A model generated the notes under the pieces. It was not told where the DNA came from and made no database searches. It worked only from the letters and a program-made list of their open reading frames with translations. From assembly GCA_013202965.1 (NCBI GenBank), contig JABMQZ010000246.1:1-38696 (forward strand): 38,696 nt of DNA. The letters run 5' to 3'. This document shows positions 28,658 to 37,114 of the stretch, one piece after another. Position numbers and translations under genes: made by a program. This stretch comes from Bacteroidota bacterium (GTDB lineage: Bacteria; Bacteroidota; Bacteroidia; Bacteroidales; B18-G4). The stretch's first letter is position 1, and each line of letters starts with the position of its first letter.

Positions 28658-29950
28658 ATGATGGAAGTGATCAAAGAACTTTACAGGCAATATCTTCTCT
28701 CCAGCGGGGTCACAACAGATTCGCGCTGTGTTAAAAAAGGGAATATCTTTTTTGCCCTGAAAGGCGGGAATTTTGATGGCAACGCGTATGCAGCAGCCGC
28801 ACTGGAAAATGGTGCAGCATTGGCTATCATCGATAATGAAGAATTCAATACTGTTCCCGGATGTCTTCTTGTTCCTGATGTCCTCTCATGCCTGCAGGAC
28901 CTGGCAGCTTATCACAGAAAGCAACTGAGTATACCTGTGATCGGGCTAACAGGCACGAATGGGAAGACCACAACAAAGGAACTGATATATAAAGTGCTTT
29001 CCGGAAAATACGACACACACGCCACAGCAGGAAATTATAATAACCATATAGGAGTACCCTTAACGATACTCGGAATTTCTGAGCACACAGAGATCGCTGT
29101 CGTTGAAATGGGTGCCAATCATATTGGAGAGATCGCCCTGCTATGTGAAATTGCATCCCCCGGCTATGGGCTTATCACCAATATTGGCAAAGCCCACCTC
29201 GAAGGTTTTGGTGGATACCAGGGTGTGATCAAAGCAAAGACTGAAATGTTCGACTATCTCCGTAAAGTAGCAGGAACGGCATTTGTTAATCATGATGATG
29301 CGTTTTTGATGAGTCTTGCCGGCAAACTTAAAAAACTAACTTATGGCACAGATGCCGGGGCGGATCTGCGGGGACAAGTCACCTCATCCATACCTTTCCT
29401 TGAGATCTTATGGCATACTGATGATGCTTCGCTTCAGATCCCATCACAACTATATGGTGATTACAACTTTGAAAATATAATGGCAGCGATCTGTGTGGGA
29501 ATGTCTTTTGGCGTTGATCCCAAAGATATTGTCAGTGCCATTTCTGAATATCTTCCCGACAATAACAGGAGCCAGGTGATCAAAAGCAGATCCAATGTTA
29601 TTTACATGGACGCCTATAATGCGAACCCTAGCAGCATGATGGCAGCAATTATCCATTTTGAAAAACAAAGCGGAAACAAAAAGGTATTGATTCTTGGTGA
29701 CATGTTTGAGCTTGGAGAAGAATCAGCGCAAGAACATCAGAAAGTACTTGATAATATTCGCAAAAAATTTCAGGGGGTGATGCTGATAGGTCCTGCATTC
29801 TCTGATATTTGTCGCGATGAAGAATTCTACACATTCAGGGACACGGATGAGGCTGCCGAATGGCTTCAAAAGCATCCTGTTGAAGATGCAAGCATACTTG
29901 TGAAAGGATCACGTGGCATCACACTGGAAAAACTACTTGATCATTTATAA
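28658..29950 (+). CDS. murF: UDP-N-acetylmuramoyl-tripeptide--D-alanyl-D-alanine ligase
   Basis: GVTTDSRCVKKGNIFFALKG; VIGLTGTNGKTTTKELI; YNNHIGVPLTIL; VVEMGANHIGEIA; DAYNANPSSM. Confidence 0.97.
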   Translation: MMEVIKELYRQYLLSSGVTTDSRCVKKGNIFFALKGGNFDGNAYAAAALENGAALAIIDNEEFNTVPGCLLVPDVLSCLQDLAAYHRKQLSIPVIGLTGTNGKTTTKELIYKVLSGKYDTHATAGNYNNHIGVPLTILGISEHTEIAVVEMGANHIGEIALLCEIASPGYGLITNIGKAHLEGFGGYQGVIKAKTEMFDYLRKVAGTAFVNHDDAFLMSLAGKLKKLTYGTDAGADLRGQVTSSIPFLEILWHTDDASLQIPSQLYGDYNFENIMAAICVGMSFGVDPKDIVSAISEYLPDNNRSQVIKSRSNVIYMDAYNANPSSMMAAIIHFEKQSGNKKVLILGDMFELGEESAQEHQKVLDNIRKKFQGVMLIGPAFSDICRDEEFYTFRDTDEAAEWLQKHPVEDASILVKGSRGITLEKLLDHL

Positions 29951-29956
29951 TAAAAA

Positions 29957-31028
29957 ATTGAAAAGTCATTCTGGCATTGGCATTATGTCGGGGACCTCTC
30001 ATGACGGGCTGGACCTGGCTCATTGTATCTTCAGGAATGATGGTGAATCGTGGTCTTTCGAGATCACCCATGCAGAAACCATCGCCTATGGTGATGAATG
30101 GAAGCCGAAGCTGCTTGGTCTTCCAAAAGCCAATTCCGACACCATCAGCAAGGCAGACCAGGAACTGGGTGAATATATTGGAATTTCTGTTGATCATTTT
30201 ATCAGCAAGCACAAGCTAAAGCCTGATTTCATCGCTTCACACGGGCATACTATCTTCCACGATCCTTCCCAAAAACTTACGCTGCAAATAGGAAATGGCC
30301 AGCTGATATCCTCTATCTGCCGTTTGCCTGTTGTTAATGATTTCAGAAGCAGTGATGTGGCTATGGGCGGTCAGGGAGCACCCCTGGTTCCTCTGGGAGA
30401 CCTGCTGCTGTTCCCCGATTATGATTACTGTCTGAATCTGGGTGGCATTGCCAATATTTCATACGACAAAGAAGGAGAAAGAATTGCTTTCGACATTTGC
30501 CCGGTGAACATGCTTTTGAATTATCTTGCTGAAAAGGCAGGAAAGCCATATGATAATAAGGGACAGATGGCAGCGAAAGGCAGTATTGTACCTTCCTTGC
30601 TGGAAGAACTCGAAGGATTGCCTTTTTATGCAATTTCCGGGCCCCGATCGCTTGGGAGGGAATGGGTATCAGAAAATGTGTTTCCCCTGATCAAGCGCTT
30701 TGAATATCATAGCCCGCAGGATTTACTGGCCACTTTTACCGAGCATGTTGCCCAAAGGATATCTGTAGTATTACCATACAAGACAGGGAGAACCATGCTG
30801 ATTACAGGTGGGGGTGCCTATAATGAATTTCTTGTGAATAGGATAAAATACCATTGTGATTTACAAATTCTCATCCCCGACAGGCTTCTCATCGAATATA
30901 AAGAAGCCATGATCTTTGCCTTCCTGGGCTTGCTCAGGCTGGAAGGGATCAATAATATATTGGGATCAGTTACCGGCTCAGCTCAGGACCATTGTGCCGG
31001 TGAGATAAACTATCCCTGGCAGGGATAA
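29957..31028 (+). CDS. anmK: Anhydro-N-acetylmuramic acid kinase
   Basis: IGIMSGTSHDGLDLAHC; SHGHTIFHDP; GGQGAPLVPLGD; LNLGGIANIS; ITGGGAYNEFL; start uncertain (TTG about 29957 avoids overlap with murF; the track ORF starts at 29913). Confidence 0.92.
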
Positions 31029-31035
31029 TGCTTAA

Positions 31036-31086
31036 AATTCGAATATCGAATATCGAATAGCGAATAGCGAATAGCGAATAGCGAAT
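31036..31086. repeat. Heptamer array (CGAATAT x2, CGAATAG x4) between convergent genes
   Basis: ttcgaatatcgaatatcgaatagcgaatagcgaatagcgaatagcgaat. Confidence 0.9.
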
Positions 31087-31093
31087 GAGCTTG

Positions 31094-32536
31094 TTAAGCC
31101 AATATCTGCATTTGGAAAAAGTATACTGCAGCACCTGCAAGATAACCTATCAATGCAAGAAGCGATATCTTCTTCACATACCAGATGAAGTCAATCTTTT
31201 CCAAACCCATAGCGGCAACACCGGCAGCTGATCCAATGATCAGTATACTTCCACCTGTACCGGCACAATATGCAAGGAATTGCCAGAATTGCCCATCCAC
31301 AACAAAGTCAGCCAGATAACCAACTGCACCGGCATCGACCAGAGGATACATTCCCATAGCTCCGGCTACCAATGGTACATTGTCAACAATAGCAGAAAGC
31401 AGGCCAATGATAACATTAATCGCATAGATATTGTGAAGATTTTCATCCAGGTACTTAGCTAACACATCTAAATGTCCCATCGACTGCAATGCCGCTACAG
31501 CGGTAAGAATACCCATAAAAAAGAAGATCGTTGGTATATCAACTTTCTTTAGTATAGAGATAACAGTAAGCTTCCTTTTATCTTCTAATGGTTTGTTACG
31601 ATGCAATATTTCGGTTGTCATCCAGATCACTCCCAGGCCAAACAACATCCCCATATATGGAGGGAGGTGTGTGACAGTTTTGAAAACAGGAACAAATAAT
31701 AAGGCTGATACACCCATTATCAGGAGTAGCTTCCGTTCAAAAGCACTTACAAATTCTCTTGTTTCCCCATTATCAAGCACAGGCCTTTGCACATCGCCTT
31801 TTACGGTAAATGTTACAATAATCAGTGGCACTATCATGGTCACCATACTTGGAAGGAAAACATACATAATAATATTGGCTGTGGTGACCTGTCCCCCGAT
31901 CCAAAGCATAATGGTAGTTACATCTCCAATTGGCGACCATGCACCACCGGCATTGGCAGCCAGTACCACCATACTGGCAAAAAACCATCTTGTTTTTTTA
32001 TCATCAATCAGCTTTCGTAACAAGGCAACCATTACGATAGTCGTTGTCAGATTATCAAGTGTAGCTGACATGAAGAATGTGAGAAAGCTAAGGATCCACA
32101 GCAATTTCACCTTGTTGGTTGTTTTAATGCGATCGGTTATGATCTTAAAACCCTGGTGTTGATCAACAGTTTCAACGATGGTCATGGCACCAAGTAAGAA
32201 GAAAAGTATTGAAGCAATTTCAACGAGATGATGCTCAAGATCATGAACAACAAAGTGTGAGACAGATAGTTCTGTAGCGCCGTCCCAGAGTCTGTCGAAC
32301 CTGGCATGATCAATGGCCGGATATATAAACGTCATTACATCATGACTAACATCCTGCACTGCTTGCCAGGCCGGGCTCATGTCTAATCCAAGAATACCTG
32401 TTGAATTTAAAGCATACAACCCCCAAAGGACGGTACCGGTTAACAAAGCAGAAGCAGCTTTGTCGACTTTAATCGGATGCTCCAGCGCAATCGCAGTGTA
32501 CCCGAGAATAAAGATGACAACCATTAAAATAAACAT
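31094..32536 (-). CDS. nhaD: NhaD-type Na+/H+ antiporter
   Basis: HHLVEIASILFFLLGAMTIVETVDQHQGF; ATLDNLTTTIVMVALLRKL; ANAGGAWSPIGDVTTIMLWI; IVDNVPLVAGAMGMY. Confidence 0.95.
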   Translation of the reverse strand: MFILMVVIFILGYTAIALEHPIKVDKAASALLTGTVLWGLYALNSTGILGLDMSPAWQAVQDVSHDVMTFIYPAIDHARFDRLWDGATELSVSHFVVHDLEHHLVEIASILFFLLGAMTIVETVDQHQGFKIITDRIKTTNKVKLLWILSFLTFFMSATLDNLTTTIVMVALLRKLIDDKKTRWFFASMVVLAANAGGAWSPIGDVTTIMLWIGGQVTTANIIMYVFLPSMVTMIVPLIIVTFTVKGDVQRPVLDNGETREFVSAFERKLLLIMGVSALLFVPVFKTVTHLPPYMGMLFGLGVIWMTTEILHRNKPLEDKRKLTVISILKKVDIPTIFFFMGILTAVAALQSMGHLDVLAKYLDENLHNIYAINVIIGLLSAIVDNVPLVAGAMGMYPLVDAGAVGYLADFVVDGQFWQFLAYCAGTGGSILIIGSAAGVAAMGLEKIDFIWYVKKISLLALIGYLAGAAVYFFQMQILA

Positions 32537-32801
32537 AGCTATTGTATTTTATATGTATGGCTGCAAAAATAGAATTATTTTAAGACAGGCAGCGAAAAAG
32601 TTGTTATTTAGAAACACATCTAAATAACTCCATTCTTATTTTTGTCCAGCCTCCTAAAAAGCTTGTTTTCAACGCAATTCCAGAGACATAATAAAAAAGG
32701 GAAATCTCAGTTAATATTAACAGTCCGGTGTTAACAAAACAGGCTCTGCTCTGCATCCTGCTGCTTAATATCTATCTACATTTAACACAAAATTTTTAAA
32801 G

Positions 32802-33491
32802 ATGATCATGAGCTTTTTATTACAAGTACAGACTGTGGCAGGGAATGCCGATATTGAACCGACAGAGATCTCTCTAACGATCTATGAGCTTGTCCTCAAG
32901 GGCGGATGGATCATGGCCATACTTGGCCTGCTGTCCATCATTGCCATTTATATCTTCGTTGAAAGATTTTTCACCATCAACAAGGCCTCACGAGAGGACA
33001 AGCATTTCATGAACAATATCCGCGACTTCATCAAAAGCGGTCGGGTCGATTCCGGCCTGGCCTTGTGCAAAAGCAACAGGAGTCCGCTTGCCAGGATGAT
33101 AGAAAAAGGGCTGATGCGGATCGGCAGGCCACTGAATGATATCAATGCCGCCATTGAGAATGTCGGAAAACTGGAAGTGTCGCGCCTGGAGAAAAATGTG
33201 GCCGGACTGGCCACCATCGCAGGGGCAGCACCCATGCTCGGATTCCTGGGAACAGTAGTTGGTATGATCATTGCTTTTTATGATATGTCAATGGCCGGAA
33301 ACAACATCGATATTACATTGCTTTCAACAGGGATCTACCAGGCCATGATCACCACAGTAGGTGGCCTGATCGTTGGGATCGTAGCTTATGTATGTTACAA
33401 TATTTTGGTCGCAAGAATCGAAAAGCTTGTCTACCTGCTTGAGGCAAAGTCAACAGAGTTTATGGATCTTTTGAACGAACCTGCTTCATAA
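32802..33491 (+). CDS. exbB: MotA/TolQ/ExbB proton channel family protein
   Basis: GGWIMAILGLLSIIAIYIFVERF; VAGLATIAGAAPMLGFLGTVVGMI; GIYQAMITTVGGLIVGIVAYVCYN. Confidence 0.95.
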   Translation: MIMSFLLQVQTVAGNADIEPTEISLTIYELVLKGGWIMAILGLLSIIAIYIFVERFFTINKASREDKHFMNNIRDFIKSGRVDSGLALCKSNRSPLARMIEKGLMRIGRPLNDINAAIENVGKLEVSRLEKNVAGLATIAGAAPMLGFLGTVVGMIIAFYDMSMAGNNIDITLLSTGIYQAMITTVGGLIVGIVAYVCYNILVARIEKLVYLLEAKSTEFMDLLNEPAS

Positions 33492-33504
33492 AACCGGAGG
33501 GAAT

Positions 33505-33918
33505 ATGGCTATTCAGACAAGAAATAAAAGAAAGGCGGAATTCAACATGGCTTCCATGTCGGACCTGGTATTCCTGCTGTTGATATTTTTTATGCTCACA
33601 TCAACACTGGTTGCGCCCAATGCGATAAAGCTCCTGCTTCCCAGCAGTAACAGCAAGACCATGTCCAAACAATCGGTAACGGTATACATCAATGAGAAAT
33701 ACCAGTACTTTGTTGAGGAGAACCGGGTAAGTAAGCTACAGCTTCAGGACAGGATCGACAATAAAATAGCAGGGCAAATTGATGCCTCGATAGTACTGAG
33801 ATCGGACAAATCAGTACCAGTGCAATATGTAGTGACCGTTATCGACGCCGTTAACAACATTAATAAAAAGTATAATACAAGACATAAAGTGATCCTGGCT
33901 ACGCGGCCAAAACGATAA
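33505..33918 (+). CDS. exbD: ExbD/TolR biopolymer transport protein
   Basis: FNMASMSDLVFLLLIFFMLTSTLVAPNAIKLLLPSS. Confidence 0.95.
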   Translation: MAIQTRNKRKAEFNMASMSDLVFLLLIFFMLTSTLVAPNAIKLLLPSSNSKTMSKQSVTVYINEKYQYFVEENRVSKLQLQDRIDNKIAGQIDASIVLRSDKSVPVQYVVTVIDAVNNINKKYNTRHKVILATRPKR

Positions 33919-33919
33919 A

Positions 33920-34768
33920 ATGAGCGAAAAAAATAATAGATTCAAAGGGATTGTCGGAACTATTGCATTCCATCTGCTGGCTTTGCTGGCAATATTGTTT
34001 TTTGCATTATCCACTCCCCTGCCCCTGCCGGGAGAAGAAGGTGTGGAAGTAAACCTGGGCAGCAGTGATCAGGGAATGGGCTGGGTACAAGAGCAATCTC
34101 CTCCTCCGGTACAGCAGCCACCTCCGGTCTTGCCACCACCACAAACGGATCCTGAACCGGAGCCTGAAGAAGACCTGATCACCCAGGATGTGGAGGATGC
34201 TCCCGCCATAGAAGAAGAAAAGGCCGAAGAAAAAGATGAGATAAAGAACGAAGAGGAAGTGATCAAAGCTGATGAAACACCCCTTGAAGAAGTCGTGCAG
34301 GAAGCCGAAGAAGAACCGGAACCTCAGCCTGAGCCTCCAAAAGTTAATGAGAGGGCATTATATAAAGGCAACAGCAACACCAATGGTGATGGGAGCAACC
34401 AGGGAGAGACCGGCAAACCCGGCGACCAGGGAAACCCCAATGGAACACTTGATGCTACAAACTATGAAGGTAGCGGTGGCCTTGGTGATGAGGGAGTAGG
34501 ATATGACCTCGGCGGAAGAGGTGCCAAACATCTTCCTAAACCTGCCTATGATTCTGAGGAGCAAGGAAAAGTAGTCGTAGAGATCAAAGTAGACAGGAAT
34601 GGCAAGGTAGTTTCGGCCATTGCCGGAGCCAAAGGAACTACGATATCGGATCTCCGCCTGCGCAGGCTGGCAGAAGAAGCAGCACTTCGTTCTATCTTTA
34701 GCCCCGACCCCAATGCCCCTGACCGTCAAAGGGGAACGATCACCTATAATTTTATTCGCTTAAACTAA
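33920..34768 (+). CDS. TonB-like energy transducer
   Basis: N-terminal TM helix, Pro/Glu-rich linker, TonB_C-like VVVEIKVDRNGKVVSAIAGAKGTTISD; directly follows exbBD. Confidence 0.88.
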   Translation: MSEKNNRFKGIVGTIAFHLLALLAILFFALSTPLPLPGEEGVEVNLGSSDQGMGWVQEQSPPPVQQPPPVLPPPQTDPEPEPEEDLITQDVEDAPAIEEEKAEEKDEIKNEEEVIKADETPLEEVVQEAEEEPEPQPEPPKVNERALYKGNSNTNGDGSNQGETGKPGDQGNPNGTLDATNYEGSGGLGDEGVGYDLGGRGAKHLPKPAYDSEEQGKVVVEIKVDRNGKVVSAIAGAKGTTISDLRLRRLAEEAALRSIFSPDPNAPDRQRGTITYNFIRLN

Positions 34769-34770
34769 TT

Positions 34771-34836
34771 CATCCAACATCCACTTGTCCTCTGTAGCTT
34801 TAGCGAAAGAGGATAATTCATAATTCATAATTATCT
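34771..34836. repeat. Composite heptamer repeat with hairpin (CATCCAA CATCCAC - TCCTCTgtagctttagcgaAAGAGGA - ATAATTC ATAATTC ATAATTA)
   Basis: Read directly; 6-bp stem 34788-34793/34808-34813. Confidence 0.65.
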
Positions 34837-34839
34837 TTG
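34832..34839 (+). promoter_or_regulatory. Bacteroidota -7 element (TATCTTTG), 4 nt before the folC ATG
   Basis: ttatctttgcgctATGG. Confidence 0.45.
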
Positions 34840-34843
34840 CGCT

Positions 34844-36061
34844 ATGGATTATCGCGAAACCCTCGAATTTATGTACAGCCATTTACCCATGTTTCAACGC
34901 ATAGGGCCTGCAGCGTATAAGGCAGATCTTTCCAACACTGTAAGATTATGTGAGCTATTGGGTAATCCGGAAAAAAGTTTCCGCTCGGTGCATATTGCAG
35001 GTACAAACGGCAAGGGTTCAGTATCCCATATGCTGGCATCGGTGTTACAGGAGGCAGCTTATAAAACAGGACTGTATACTTCTCCCCACCTGAAAGATTT
35101 CAGGGAACGGATTAAAATAAACGGTGAAATGATCACGGAAAAGGCTGTGGTAGATTTTATAGCGAAATACAGGGAAGGCTTCTCTGATATAGGCTTATCA
35201 TTCTTTGAAATGACTGTGGGGATGGCATTCGACTACTTCCGGCATGAAAAAGTGGATATTGCCATCATTGAAACCGGAATGGGTGGAAGGCTTGATTCTA
35301 CCAATGTAATTAGCCCTCTCTTATCAGTGATTACCAACATTGGATATGACCACACACAATTTCTCGGGGAGGCATTAGAAGAAATAGCAGGCGAAAAAGC
35401 AGCAATTATCAAGGCCGGAATCCCTGCCATTATTGGGGAAACACAGGAGAAGGTCGAACATATATTTATTCATCGCGCTAAGGAAGCAGGCAGCTCCTTA
35501 AAGTTTGCTGATCAGGAAGGTGTTTCCGGGATTAAACCCGGATTGGAGGGTGAGTGGCAGAAGAGAAACCTCAATACTGCCTATCAGGCAATTCAATCGC
35601 TTATTTCTTTGGGATTCAACATTAGTGAGGAAGATATTCAGAAAGGGATTGAAAATGTTATCAGAAACACCGGATTAGCAGGCCGCTGGCAGGTGCTTAA
35701 CGATCGCCCATTATGCATTTGCGATATTGCACATAATCGTGATGGGATCAGGGAGATAGTGAAAATGATCGGCCAAACACCACACAATAGATTGCATTTT
35801 GTGCTTGGGCTGGTGGCCGATAAAAATGCAGATCCCGTTTTGGATCTTTTGCCCGCTTCGGCAACTTACTATTTTTGCAAAGCAGATATCCCCAGGGGAA
35901 TGGATGCAGCTGAACTTCAAATAAAGGCTTCGAATAAGAATCTGAATGGGAAAAAGTATGAAAGCGTAAAAGCCGCTTTTAAGGCGGCAATGGATCATGC
36001 TGCTGATGATGACCTTGTTTTTGTGGGAGGAAGTACGTTTGTGGTGGCAGAAGCGTTGTGA
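34844..36061 (+). CDS. folC: Bifunctional folylpolyglutamate/dihydrofolate synthase
   Basis: SVHIAGTNGKGSVSHMLASVLQEAAYKTGLYTSPHLKDFRERI; ETGMGGRLDSTNVI; NIGYDHTQFLG. Confidence 0.96.
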   Translation: MDYRETLEFMYSHLPMFQRIGPAAYKADLSNTVRLCELLGNPEKSFRSVHIAGTNGKGSVSHMLASVLQEAAYKTGLYTSPHLKDFRERIKINGEMITEKAVVDFIAKYREGFSDIGLSFFEMTVGMAFDYFRHEKVDIAIIETGMGGRLDSTNVISPLLSVITNIGYDHTQFLGEALEEIAGEKAAIIKAGIPAIIGETQEKVEHIFIHRAKEAGSSLKFADQEGVSGIKPGLEGEWQKRNLNTAYQAIQSLISLGFNISEEDIQKGIENVIRNTGLAGRWQVLNDRPLCICDIAHNRDGIREIVKMIGQTPHNRLHFVLGLVADKNADPVLDLLPASATYYFCKADIPRGMDAAELQIKASNKNLNGKKYESVKAAFKAAMDHAADDDLVFVGGSTFVVAEAL

Positions 36062-36130
36062 AATCAGATATCAGAAATTAGAAATCGGAAATGAATTCAA
36101 AGTTCTGATATCTGAATTCTGATTTCTGAG
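36061..36130. repeat. Heptamer repeat with inverted symmetry between convergent genes; candidate bidirectional hairpin
   Basis: TCAGATATCAGAA (36064-36076) and TTCTGATATCTGA (36103-36115), 13/13 inverted. Confidence 0.8.
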
Positions 36131-36131
36131 T

Positions 36132-36335
36132 TCAGCCACCCGATATCATATGCAATACATCCACTTCATCTCCATCCCGGATGATGCTTTCTGAGCGGAC
36201 ATTTTTCTTAACGAGCTGGCCGTTAACTTTCGTGACCAGCAGTTTGAATGTAAATTTCTTGTATTCGATCAACTCAGCCAGAGTGATCTCGTCTTTATCA
36301 ATAGTTTCTTTTCGCTTATTTAACAATATTTCCAT
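36132..36335 (-). CDS. thiS: ThiS/MoaD-like sulfur carrier protein
   Basis: MEILLNKRKETIDKDEITLAELIEYKKFTFKLLVTKVNGQLVKKNVRSESIIRDGDEVDVLHMISGG with C-terminal GG. Confidence 0.9.
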   Translation of the reverse strand: MEILLNKRKETIDKDEITLAELIEYKKFTFKLLVTKVNGQLVKKNVRSESIIRDGDEVDVLHMISGG

Positions 36336-36336
36336 T

Positions 36337-36921
36337 TCACTCTGTATTAAGCAACAACTCCAGCACAAGATTGGCTTGCATATTAGCAACAACAGCTACT
36401 CTTGGGGCCAGTGGTGGTTGTTTTTCTGAAACCTCGGTCTCTCCATCTCCAACTATAAACAAATTCCCAAGCCTTTGTGTTTTGATCGATTCATTATTCC
36501 CAAAACCTGCCAGGCCCTGCCCTGAAATAATGCTTTTATCAGGCATATCTCCGAGAACAGTTTCAATGATCATTTGCTTTTCATTATCCTGGTCAAAGGC
36601 CTCTACGATAAGATCGCAATCAGCAAAGAGTTCAGTGACCAGGTCGGGATCGAGCCTGACAATATGCGTTTCTACGATGATAGTATCGTCTATCCTCCGG
36701 ATGTTATCCCGTAAGGCCAGCGATTTGAATTCCCCAATCTGGTCTGCAAAAAAGTATTGCCTGTTCAGGTTAGAAGCTTCAAGCTTGTCATCATCCACCA
36801 GAATGAGCTTCCCAATGCCTGTTCTGGCTAATGCTACGGCACAATTAGAGCCTAATCCGCCACAGCCGGCGATTCCAACCACTTTATCTGCTAATCTTTC
36901 CCTGATCTCTTCTGTTGTCAT
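36337..36921 (-). CDS. thiF: ThiF-family adenylyltransferase for ThiS
   Basis: VVGIAGCGGLGSNCAVALARTGIGKLILVDDDKLEASNLNRQYFFADQIG; adjacent to thiS. Confidence 0.92.
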   Translation of the reverse strand: MTTEEIRERLADKVVGIAGCGGLGSNCAVALARTGIGKLILVDDDKLEASNLNRQYFFADQIGEFKSLALRDNIRRIDDTIIVETHIVRLDPDLVTELFADCDLIVEAFDQDNEKQMIIETVLGDMPDKSIISGQGLAGFGNNESIKTQRLGNLFIVGDGETEVSEKQPPLAPRVAVVANMQANLVLELLLNTE

Positions 36922-36941
36922 CCTATATAATTATGAATATA

Positions 36942-36949
36942 CAAAGATA
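36942..36949 (-). promoter_or_regulatory. Bacteroidota -7 element (TATCTTTG) for thiF-thiS
   Basis: caaagata on plus strand, about 20 nt upstream of the thiF start. Confidence 0.45.
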
Positions 36950-36963
36950 GGGGGTTTTGACGG

Positions 36964-37009
36964 ACCGGATGCTGGATGTTGAATTATGGATTATGGATTA
37001 ATTTCTGAT
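36964..37009. repeat. Heptamer array (CGGATGC TGGATGT TGAATTA TGGATTA TGGATTA ...)
   Basis: Read directly. Confidence 0.75.
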
Positions 37010-37088
37010 TTCCCATCTGAGGCGGGATTAGTTCGGCCAGTCAATTTCACTACACCTGCCCTCTTCCTGCACCAAACCGTTGCATTGG

Positions 37089-37114
37089 CCTCACAGGTCC
37101 GAGGACCTGTGAGG
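37089..37114. repeat. Perfect palindrome / REP-like hairpin CCTCACAGGTCC-GA-GGACCTGTGAGG
   Basis: 12-bp perfect stem read directly. Confidence 0.85.

Noticed and set aside
31036-31086. CRISPR array
   Set aside because: Seven-nt units with no spacers; no Cas genes in the window.
31593-32162. 189-aa ORF antisense to nhaD, and similar long antisense ORFs (36371..36982, 9497..9859, 1818..2252)
   Set aside because: Shadow ORFs opposite well-supported genes with atypical composition.
33960-34266. Minus-strand ORFs over the tonB linker (e.g. 34069..34266, Ser-rich)
   Set aside because: Antisense of the Pro/Glu-rich linker; low-complexity artefact.
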